Source: Cercophora sp. LCS_1
Lineage: Eukaryota > Ascomycota > Sordariomycetes > Sordariales > Lasiosphaeriaceae
Assembly (NCBI GenBank): GCA_036250225.1
Contig: JAPZLL010000091.1
Coordinates: forward strand, 1 to 25,438
Length of the DNA stretch: 25,438 nucleotides
Direction of reading: 5' to 3'
Positions 10,786 through 17,438 of the stretch are shown here, one piece after another. The notes under the pieces are model-generated. The model did not search any database. It was not told the DNA's origin and was given only the letters and a program-made list of their open reading frames with translations. Positions within the stretch are counted from its first letter, which is position 1, and each line of letters starts with the position of its first letter. Position numbers and translations under genes: made by a program.

Positions 10786-12522
10786 ATGGCCTCCCCTGTT
10801 TCGCAATCGGTCTACAAGATATATATCTGCATGCTCACTGGCGACTTGTATTCCCAGGCGGACGTGAGGCTGCCCAGTTGCTTTGCGCGCAATCCGATTG
10901 CTGCCAGAGTCGACGCATCGCTACCTGCGCAGTACACTGCCAACTCTGGCGGCAAGAGCTTCACCATTAGTCTGATCCGATACGAGGAGCACATCGCGGA
11001 GCGCACTAACATGGTCCACGACAATTCCTTCTACAAACCTGGTGAGCACGATGCTATCATACCGCTCCGCGGTGAGACGGTAGAGTATCCCTACGATGCA
11101 ACCATGGCCAGGCCTCTCCTATATATCCCATATGGGGGAATGGCTGATATATACTTCTATGGAAGGCACTTTCCTGGCGGCACTGCGCCCGGCAACAAGG
11201 AGATGATTCACGGTATTCCGTGGCCAACCATGGCCCTACACCTCTTTGATGCCGCAGTCAAAGTCCACAAGAAGGCTTGGCTCAACGAGTCCGAACTAGT
11301 TGCCATGGTCGCCTACATGCTCCGGGACATGGAGTCAATAGTTCATATCGTCCTCGGCGGGGTTAACCTCGAGCACCCCCTACACATCGAAAACGAGACC
11401 ACCAGGCACGCGATGAGACGCAAACGGTTCTGGGCCATCCCTGTCAACGTCGACAGCAACCACTGGATCGCAGCCATATACGACCAGGGCACTGGACTCC
11501 TCTTTGCCAGTTGTTCACTACAGAGAGGCAAAACGCTAAAGGACCAGAGGTCGAGGGTCGTGGGGATGGTTGCCGGCCCCCTGCGCAAATGGATTTTCGA
11601 CTCCTCTGATCTGATCACGTTCGTCGAGGATATCGCAATAGAAGCCATTCGCTCGCCAAAGCAACATGGGGACTGGGAATGTGGTTTCTTCGTGGCGGAG
11701 AACATCCGCCGGTTTTTCCATGAAGGGCAAGCAAATACTTTCACTTTCGACATCCCGCATTTTACCGAATCGATGGTATACCGTCGGCACCTGTTCACCA
11801 CAACCAACGCCACGGAAAAGCAAATCGCGGGAAGTATACCGGATATGTGGCGCCTATGGATTTATGACGCCTTGCAGCTTGACACACATCTGAATGACTT
11901 TATGGACCCCATGTTGCTGCTCTACAAGGAGCTGGACGAAAACGACCAGGGCTTTATCACCAACAACCAGCACCTTGTTACCACGGCACCTCCTGGCCCT
12001 GTCTCTCCAGAGGCCACCATTCTCGAACGCAGGCGAAGCATTGCCAGTGCTCAGCGCAAGCATGTGTCCGATGTCCGCCTCCCTGATGCCCGCGCGCACT
12101 ACTCGCCGAAGGTCGACCCCAAGGATTGTGCTGTGTCAACGCCCCCTGGCCAGACCGACATGGAGGAACTGGTGCAACGAATGAGTGGCCTAAGAAGTGG
12201 TCAGCAGTCTCGTGCCACAACCCCGACCGCCGATTCACCGCAAGTGTTCCTCAAGGATTTGGCCACAGCGGGGGGTGACCACTCTAGAGTGCCAGAGGAC
12301 CGCGTTCGGGCTGCGGAAGATGCCTATACAGATTTTACGAGGGGTCCACTATTTCGGCACACGTCGGCGACCCATCTGTCGCCTGATCATACGGAGGACT
12401 TCTATGGATGGAAGGCTGGTGACCATCGACCCACTATGGCGGTGATTCAGGAAGAGGGGCGCAAGGGTAGTAGCAATGACAGAGCTGCTCGTGCTGCAAA
12501 TCGGGCAATGAAGAAGGATTAG
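10786..12522 (+). CDS. Ulp1-like (C48) protease paralogue B, catalytic Asp replaced
   Basis: Encodes 578 aa from ATG 10786 (GCAATGG) to TAG 12520-12522. It aligns with protease A throughout residues 50-440: 'IHGIPWPTMAL', 'RFWAIPVN', 'NHWIAA' with His226, and 'QHGDWECGFF' with Gln293 and Cys299. The Asp position 17 residues after the His is Cys243 ('LFASCSL' against 'LYSADSM' in A), so the classic H-D-C triad is incomplete. Activity is doubtful; binding of a ubiquitin-like partner without cleavage, or use of another acid, are alternatives. The linker is shorter than in A, yet the C-terminal 'DFYGW' motif is kept, followed by a Lys/Arg-rich end. A motif copy begins at the stop codon. It is divergent from Cys-rich B. 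No introns or frame breaks are seen. Confidence 0.85.
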   Translation: MASPVSQSVYKIYICMLTGDLYSQADVRLPSCFARNPIAARVDASLPAQYTANSGGKSFTISLIRYEEHIAERTNMVHDNSFYKPGEHDAIIPLRGETVEYPYDATMARPLLYIPYGGMADIYFYGRHFPGGTAPGNKEMIHGIPWPTMALHLFDAAVKVHKKAWLNESELVAMVAYMLRDMESIVHIVLGGVNLEHPLHIENETTRHAMRRKRFWAIPVNVDSNHWIAAIYDQGTGLLFASCSLQRGKTLKDQRSRVVGMVAGPLRKWIFDSSDLITFVEDIAIEAIRSPKQHGDWECGFFVAENIRRFFHEGQANTFTFDIPHFTESMVYRRHLFTTTNATEKQIAGSIPDMWRLWIYDALQLDTHLNDFMDPMLLLYKELDENDQGFITNNQHLVTTAPPGPVSPEATILERRRSIASAQRKHVSDVRLPDARAHYSPKVDPKDCAVSTPPGQTDMEELVQRMSGLRSGQQSRATTPTADSPQVFLKDLATAGGDHSRVPEDRVRAAEDAYTDFTRGPLFRHTSATHLSPDHTEDFYGWKAGDHRPTMAVIQEEGRKGSSNDRAARAANRAMKKD

Positions 12523-12536
12523 TCTGATCAGAGGGC
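12520..12536. repeat. Palindromic motif copy overlapping the protease B stop codon
   Basis: GTCTGATCAGAGGGC starts on the last base of the TAG stop. The following bases, GAATAAGTTTG, are nearly the same as those after the copy at 216-229 (CAATAAGTTTG), the longest flank match I found between copies. Confidence 0.85.
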
Positions 12537-13584
12537 GAATAAGTTTGGGAGGCGTGCCCGGTCTTATGATCAATAGTTTTCCAGGGGGCGAAATGGGGGT
12601 CGGTGTGTAGTTGCCTCCAAGCACCTTGTGCAATGTACTGCGTCGAACGAGAGAGTTGCCACAACGATTCATTTGATGCGTCTCGCCTAATAGCAATACT
12701 CTCCTCCGTCTGATCAGATGGAGGTATTAACTTATTGGGCTGGGTTCCATGTCTTTAAAATTCAGAGTGGCGGCTGATGGTAGGCACAAAATAAATGAGT
12801 GCCCCCTATCCAGTGAATGCGGAATATGCCCTTGTAGCTGACTGTAGAACGTCCGATCAGAGGGTAAGTAGGGTGTGTGATATGTATTGGCTTCTGATAA
12901 ATCGTCAGGCGTGGTGTGCGAGGGAAGGTAGGACCCTCCCTTGGATAGTGCTTTCCGGGCGATTAAAGACAGCCTTTTCGTCGTGCAAATGGCCTTTGGC
13001 CATCTGATCAGAGGGCAAAAAGATTAAAAAAGCAATTTAATCGTCTCAAAATCATGGGAGTCAGGATTACATGTATCGGCGGTGTGCTTGGTGTTGCAAC
13101 TTGCGACGACTTAGCAAGGGCATTTTGTTTGCCAGGGTTGTATATTTTTGCCTATTCCGTCTTTTCCCCCTCTGATCGGAGGGCCTTTTATGTACCTATG
13201 CCGACAATATTCAATTTGTTTATGTGGTACCTCGTCCAAGCTGGTCACTTGTTGTCAGTTTGTGATGCCCCGGCTCCTTTTGACCGAGTGCTGCGTTGAG
13301 CCACGCCGCCACCAACGTGATGCAACCGACAAAATTACGCGTGGCCCTCTGATCAAACAGTAAACGTTATATTTATGACTCCGCTGGCATTAATTTCGTG
13401 GTGTTGTTGCTCGATACCAACCGTTTGTATTCGCCTGCATCGGTTTGTCACGAAATACCACTGCCAGCTGTTTGCAGCTGATAGAATTGATCCGTGCTCA
13501 GATAGGGTGCCATTCAAGATTGGTAGGGTGCCGATAGTAGGCCTCTTATCCAATCTCATTTCCGGTACTAGCGGTAGAATAAAA
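12523..13584. other. Gene-free region with the densest motif cluster
   Basis: No supportable gene. Motif copies have GATC cores at 12526, 12712, 12856, 13006, 13174 and 13351, about one every 165 bp. The copy at 12703-12724 is a 22-bp palindrome with one mismatch, and the copy at 13168-13183 is a 16-bp palindrome with one mismatch. After 13358 no further strong copy is seen in the window. Confidence 0.6.
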
Positions 13585-13879
13585 CTACCAAGACTCTGAC
13601 TTGATTAGCTCCTCAAGCCCTTTCAACTCGTCCTCAACCTTGAAGAATTCTTTTTCCAGGCGCTCGATTGCAATTTTATAGGTATCAACAAGTTCTTGAT
13701 GACTGAGAGTGCTCAGCCTTCGATGACGAGGAAACAAGCGCTTGGGCATCTTCGTCCATCAAATCGAGTATAGCCTGCATGGCATCTTGCTCTGCTTGGA
13801 TCTTTTTCTTCAAATCCTCTTTGAGCTTCTTCAGCCTCTCTAGTTCTTTGATGCGAGCATCCGTTATCTTGTTTGACAT
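13585..13879 (-). pseudogene. Small coiled-coil protein gene with a 1-nt frameshift
   Basis: ATG is at 13877-13879. The first frame (to 13685) encodes a charged, leucine-rich helix ('RIKELERLKKLKEDLKKKI...DLMDEDAQAL') and then ends at TGA. A second frame, starting just before that stop and running to TAG 13585-13587, continues in the same style ('HQELVDTYKIAIERLEKEF', 'LKGLEELIKSESW'). The total is 295 nt, one more than a multiple of three, and the overlap is too small for an intron, so a single-base indel or sequence error within about 13690-13740 is the simplest reading. The intact product would be about 97 aa, almost all coiled coil. I do not recognise the family; it could be a small scaffold or antitoxin-like helper, but nothing shows which. 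Confidence 0.55.
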
Positions 13880-14076
13880 ATCTGAGGATATTTATTAGTG
13901 CTAACTAAAATGCCAACTAGGCCCGTCGGCTGGCAATTTTCTGGGTCTCACCGTGATGTGGTGCAATGTCCGATTACCATCCTTGAGCATTCCTGGCGGG
14001 GTGGTGCGGTTCTCAAAAACGGCGTGGACGTTGCGGGGTACCAAAAGACTGCGCGCGCCTCTCTTATCCTTTATGC

Positions 14077-14535
14077 TTAATCCTTTATGAGCCGCGAATT
14101 GCGCGCGGCCACCTCCGCCCGCCCGTTGGAGGAGGGATATCCCCCACGTTGACAGCACGCGCATCTGGCCTGCAGCGCGGTGTCAACGGGCGACGGAACA
14201 AGCCGCGTTCGTGGCTGGGTAAGCCGCCAAAGGCTGGTGCCGGCCTCCTCGCGCATCTTTCGGATGTTACCAGCGGCGCACACTTTTACGCAATCATCCT
14301 CGCGAGTTTCTACTTTGCTGGGGCGTATTACTCACTCACTCTCGAAGCGTCTTTGGGGGGCTTCGATAACGTCTTTACCCGCCAAATCGACGAGGGTGCG
14401 GGTGGGAGAGCGGGATATGAAGTCCTTGGCGTGTTGCTGGTAGTCCAGATGGTCGTTCGGGGGTGGATGGCACTTGCGGAGGGCGTTTACAGGAGCCGAT
14501 GTCTCTCTGGATGAGAATGCGTACAGTTGGAACAA
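14077..14535 (-). pseudogene. Relic of an unrecognised multicopy gene
   Basis: One minus-strand frame stays open for 153 codons except for a TGA at 14332-14334, which could come from CGA. It includes 'NDHLDYQQHAKDF', 'RTLVDLAGKDVIEAP', then after the stop 'PSKVETREDDCVKVCAAGN' and 'TSLWRLTQPRTRLVPSPVD'. Two parts recur elsewhere: 14249-14323 matches 17364-17438 inverted, and 14182-14243 matches 9002-9063 inverted. In the 17364 copy the two Cys of 'DCVKVC' are Arg, so this copy shows C-to-T changes at CpG. I cannot name the family. The opposite-strand frames are also open, so strand is a judgement based on the silent differences between copies. Confidence 0.45.
14249..14323 (+). repeat. 75-bp inverted repeat, left copy (partner 17364-17438)
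   Basis: Matches the reverse complement of 17364-17438 with 4 mismatches in 75 by eye. The pair brackets the DUF7924-like gene C, but the outer flanks show no target-site duplication, so these may be two oppositely oriented relics of the same gene and not transposon termini. Confidence 0.8.
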
Positions 14536-14570
14536 CGAGTTGTTGCATCACCTTTTGCGTCATACCGATA

Positions 14571-14708
14571 CCCTCTTCTGCCAACAGCTTCTTACGGCCA
14601 CGTGTTTCATCAACAAAAGGATTGTTAGCAGAATCTTAGGCAACTGGGCAACAAGGGGAGCGAGCCCAAGGTAAGAAGTAGACAAAGACGTAGATTGAAA
14701 GCTGTCCA
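14571..14708 (+). repeat. Repeat relic downstream of gene C (inverted partner 23183-23322)
   Basis: About 135 bp align to the reverse complement of 23183-23322 at roughly 80-85 percent by eye. Both copies lie downstream of a DUF7924-like gene in the same orientation relative to it. On the minus strand the frame reads 'DSANNPFVDETRGRKKLLAEEG'; the other copy has 'HSANNPFVDETRGRNKLLTEE'. A TAA here replaces CAA in the partner. The opposite frame ('CFINKRIV..ILGNWATRG') is also open, so the coding strand is unsettled. Confidence 0.65.
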
Positions 14709-14889
14709 AGTAGGGGACTAGTGTGAACAGCAAGGGAAGCTCGCTACTTCTAATTTTCAGGCAACAGGCCGAAGGTGCCATTCCAGGTGCCGTCACCACT
14801 TACTTGGTACAGGTCCTATGCCATTTGTCTCGGGGTTGCTCCTGGCCTCGTGGTTCGCCGTGGTTGCGTGACCAACCGTGCTCGCGTGC

Positions 14890-16686
14890 TTACAACGCTG
14901 ACGTGGCTTGGCAGGGGCAGGTTGCAACAGGTTCCCCGTCCTTCATGGTCCACGCCCCTTCCTCGTCGTCAAACCAAGAGGCGGTACCATCCGCATGCCC
15001 GTGGTACCATCCGATCTCGGCGTCCCACTCCCAGTAGCTCCTGCGCTTGCCGGCATGTGCAACAGGTTTCCCGTCCTTCATGGTCCACGTCCCTTCATCG
15101 TCGTCAAACCAAGAGGCGGTACCATCCGCATGCCCGTGGTACCATCCGCTCTTGGCGTCCCACTCCCAGTATCTCCTGCGCTTGCTGGCATGTCCGGAAG
15201 ACTCGTGGGACGATTGCGAGGAAGAAGCCTTTCGCTTGCCTCCGCTGCTGTCGCGTCCGTCGTCCTCGTCGTCGTCGTCGTCAAGCCAAGAGACGGTACC
15301 ATCCGAATGCTTGTGGTAATAGCGTCCGCTCATGGCATCCTTCTTCCAGTAGCTTCTGTGCTTGCTGACATGTCCGGAAGACTCGTGGGACGATTGTGAG
15401 GACGAAGCTTTGCGCTTGCCTCCGCTGCTGTGGGTGGAACTGTGTGCGGAACTGTGTGCGGATGAGGGAGCCTTGGACGAATGCGGCGTCGAGTGCGTCT
15501 TGCTACTCTTGTGCTCGGATGACGTGGGCGGCGTCGGCCGGTGGACAGGCCGGTGTCCGACGATTTCGCAGTCGCCTTCGTCCTCGTAATCGCCCAGTGG
15601 TTCGATGGCTGGTGCAGGCAAAGTCGGCACTTGTTCAGCGACAGGATGGGGGGGACCACCGCCGCGCTGCTGCTGCTGCTGCTGCTTGTAATACGCCTTC
15701 AGCTCGTCTCTCAGCGCGTACGACTGTTCTCTGGCGCGGTCCTGGGCGTTCCTGAGTCCCTTTCGGCCTTCCTCGTGTTCTCGGTGAGAGTTGACCAAAC
15801 TTGTCGACTTGATAGGGTACTGGTGATACTCGAGCGTGCCGTCCTCAGCCGGGGTTGCGTAGTGCGCGTAGAAATGGACCTGGGTACCGTCCGTGGTGAA
15901 GGTTGTGATGCTTGCGTGTCCAGGGGGGTCAGACTTTCCCTGGTAGGCGAGGGCTTGGTTTCTCGCGTAGACGAGAGCGGCTCCGTCGTAGCCGCTCTGC
16001 AGCGTCGCTTCTCTCATGTCTCCTCCGGGGCCCTTCCATTCTCCGGCCATGTGTGGTAGCGTTACGGAACGGGGGTTATCCTTGTAGAGAACAGCTCCGC
16101 TGACGCATTCGTCGACTGGAAAGGGGCCAAAGGTCTGCATCCCGGGCCCTTGGATGAAGTCGGGCTGCGGAGCCGGCAGGCCATTGTTGAAGCCAACCTT
16201 GCTCGGGAAGGCGGTAAACGCCTGGTTAAGCGTCCTCTTGTAGGGCTCCCTTGGGTATGTCTTGAGCAACGGCAATGTGTCGCCGACCATGGTTGCTTCG
16301 TTATCGGCTTCCCTAACTGCGTGGACATAGTCTTTGTAGATAGACTCGGGAGGCGAAGGAGATGCACGTGGCTCAGCGAGTTGATTGCGGACGTCGTTGA
16401 GGTTTTTGGGCGGCTTGGAGTCGAGAGGGTCGAGGACGCCATTCTTTCGGGCCTGGATAGCGAAACCAGACGCCGTTATCGAAAGGGTCTTTGTCGATCC
16501 TGAATCGTCCTCAGAGCAAGTGCCCATCTTGTCAAAGAGGGCCAAGTTCGCATGTGTCAATCGGGCTCGTTTCGGATGGGGTTTGTCGTTGTCTTTCCGC
16601 GACGGTGGATTTGCTGCAACTTGCTCTCTTTGGGTCGGTGGGAGTTTAGCTTGCGAGAGCTCTGGGGAGGCTTGCTTTTCGTCCAT
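14890..16686 (-). CDS. Gene C: DUF7924-like PD-(D/E)XK-type protein with WW-like C-terminal repeats
   Basis: Encodes 598 aa, ATG 16684-16686, TAA 14890-14892, no intron seen. Residues 150-330 resemble the fungal DUF7924 region: 'GLPAPQPDF' (Pro175-Asp176), then 'MAGEWKGPG' (Glu216-x-Lys218), 'ALVYARNQAL', and 'FYAHYA....LEYHQYPIKST'. The spaced PD and ExK fit a restriction-endonuclease-like fold; nuclease activity is inference. The N-terminus is basic ('PHPKRAR', a possible nuclear localisation signal). A polyglutamine run lies at 335-340, then a Ser/His-rich linker. Three WW-like repeats end the protein (Trp447-Trp467, Trp507-Trp526, Trp552-Trp571), of form W-x5-8-SG-x-Y-x-x-H-x-DGT-x-SW, without the usual trailing Pro; the last two are nearly identical. 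Paralogue D (20956-22716) shares the core and the first residues but not these repeats. Upstream bases also resemble D's leader. Confidence 0.8.
   Translation of the reverse strand: MDEKQASPELSQAKLPPTQREQVAANPPSRKDNDKPHPKRARLTHANLALFDKMGTCSEDDSGSTKTLSITASGFAIQARKNGVLDPLDSKPPKNLNDVRNQLAEPRASPSPPESIYKDYVHAVREADNEATMVGDTLPLLKTYPREPYKRTLNQAFTAFPSKVGFNNGLPAPQPDFIQGPGMQTFGPFPVDECVSGAVLYKDNPRSVTLPHMAGEWKGPGGDMREATLQSGYDGAALVYARNQALAYQGKSDPPGHASITTFTTDGTQVHFYAHYATPAEDGTLEYHQYPIKSTSLVNSHREHEEGRKGLRNAQDRAREQSYALRDELKAYYKQQQQQQRGGGPPHPVAEQVPTLPAPAIEPLGDYEDEGDCEIVGHRPVHRPTPPTSSEHKSSKTHSTPHSSKAPSSAHSSAHSSTHSSGGKRKASSSQSSHESSGHVSKHRSYWKKDAMSGRYYHKHSDGTVSWLDDDDDEDDGRDSSGGKRKASSSQSSHESSGHASKRRRYWEWDAKSGWYHGHADGTASWFDDDEGTWTMKDGKPVAHAGKRRSYWEWDAEIGWYHGHADGTASWFDDEEGAWTMKDGEPVATCPCQATSAL
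14949..15372 (-). repeat. Tandem WW-like repeat units in gene C
   Basis: Three units of about 105-180 bp. The two units nearest the 3' end (about 14949-15080 and 15081-15215) are nearly identical in DNA, pointing to a recent duplication; the third is more diverged and carries a long Asp run in place of the 'EGTWTMKDG' segment. Confidence 0.75.
15667..15688 (-). repeat. CAG/CTG trinucleotide run coding polyglutamine
   Basis: A pure CTG-type run on the plus strand encodes six Gln codons in gene C between the nuclease-like core and the low-complexity linker. Confidence 0.8.
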
Positions 16687-17127
16687 GGTGAAGGAGGAAA
16701 GAAAGGGTTCCTAATGAGCTGGTTGACAAAGTGGGCCGGCTGGCAGCAGCTTATGTTGGGACGAAAATTGTAGGCAATGGTGGGGGTGGTTGCCAACGAT
16801 TGGTCCTCGCCATCTCGTTTGCGAGGGGTTGCTTACGTAACCGTCCAAACGAGCCACTCGTACAAAAAATTCATCCCCGCCAACAAGCTGCACCACCAAC
16901 TTGATCACTTTCTGGCCGCAACAGCGATTCAATCCCAGCTTCAGCAAGGTCGTCGTGGGTCAAACACATGGTCTCGCGGTCGGGGCTGGCGTTTTTGATT
17001 GGTCGGCTATGCCGAACTTGATTGGCTGCTAATTTACACCTTTGCTAATCTACGCTTCCTTTCTGGCGTGCTCCTCCGAACACTGAAAACGAAGTCCCCC
17101 TCGGGGACCCCGGGAACAGTGGGGTCG
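16687..17127 (-). promoter_or_regulatory. Upstream region and leader of gene C
   Basis: Read on the minus strand, the last 130 bases before the ATG share blocks with the leader of paralogue D: 'CATTGCCTA', 'TCAACCAGCTCA', and a pyrimidine-rich segment ending in ACCATGG. The 5' control region was therefore duplicated with the gene. No other gene is seen in this stretch. Confidence 0.5.
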
Positions 17128-17322
17128 CTAGTGTGCGGGAGTCCCCTTCCCAACACCCCAAACGGCACCACTCCCACTATCTAAAAGGGGACTGCCAGGG
17201 GGATCGTACTCCAGACTGGCATAACCGCTCTCGCTGCCACAGAGGCCAAAGTCACCAGTTGTGAGATTTCCCCCTCCTGCCCCTCGGGTAATCCCTGGGG
17301 GGGGGAGCCCTAACCCTCTCAT
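17128..17322 (-). repeat. Repeat fragment shared with 23652-23935
   Basis: On the minus strand it reads 'NLTTGDFGLCGSESGYASLEYDPPGSPLLDSGSG' and 'AVWGVGKGTP'. Two tandem copies of the same text, in the opposite orientation, lie at 23652-23935. Whether the frame is really translated is unclear; the conserved unit is about 150 bp. Confidence 0.6.
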
Positions 17323-17363
17323 CTGACCAGGGCATCCACATCCGCCTCGTGCGCGTCTACGGT

Positions 17364-17438
17364 CCCCAGCAAAGTAGAAACTCGCGAGGATGATCGCGTG
17401 AAAGTGCGCGCCGCTGCTAACATCCGAAAGATGCGCGA
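17364..17438 (+). repeat. 75-bp inverted repeat, right copy (partner 14249-14323)
   Basis: On the plus strand it encodes 'PSKVETREDDRVKVRAAAN' and 'IRKMRDE'. It keeps CGC (Arg) where the left copy has TGC (Cys) twice, so this copy looks less decayed. Confidence 0.8.

Larger units (their letters stand above)
1300..12522. mobile_element. Candidate composite element: MULE transposase flanked by inverted protease/Cys-rich gene pairs
   Basis: The order is protease A minus, Cys-rich A plus, transposase minus, Cys-rich B minus, protease B plus. The outer and inner genes on the two sides are paralogous and mirror-imaged. Plant MULEs of the Kaonashi (KI-MULE) type are known to carry Ulp1-like protease genes, which makes a functional link plausible. 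I cannot define terminal inverted repeats or a target-site duplication, so the element boundaries given are simply the outer gene ends. Confidence 0.4.
29..13358. repeat. Dispersed GATC-centred palindromic motif family (about 28 copies)
   Basis: A short motif recurs about 28 times by eye. The fullest forms read close to CCSTCYGATCRGAVGG, and most copies fit YYNGATCAGAGGGC in one orientation or the other. GATC (or GATT) cores start at 32, 219, 368, 550, 899, 1084, 1980, 2440, 3751, 4455, 4616, 5261, 5426, 5738, 7496, 7952, 8624, 8783, 9168, 10292, 10585, 10762, 12526, 12712, 12856, 13006, 13174 and 13351. Spacing is irregular, so this is neither a tandem repeat nor a CRISPR-like array. Flanks mostly differ, apart from a few bases, so the unit itself is about 14-22 bp. 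No strong copy is seen after 13358. The motif is open in two frames and can appear in proteins as PSDQ or PLIR. Function is unknown; candidates are a miniature mobile unit, a protein-binding palindrome or a termination/processing signal. Confidence 0.85.

Noticed and set aside
10971..11625. Further motif-like words in protease B (TCTGATCCGA at 10971, CTGATCACG near 11611)
   Set aside because: They lack the GGG side and are explained by codons conserved for the protein (SLIRY, SDLIT).
29..13358. Palindrome family as a CRISPR array or REP elements of a bacterium
   Set aside because: Spacing is irregular over 13 kb, copies occur in both orientations and inside genes, and the surrounding genes are fungal with introns.
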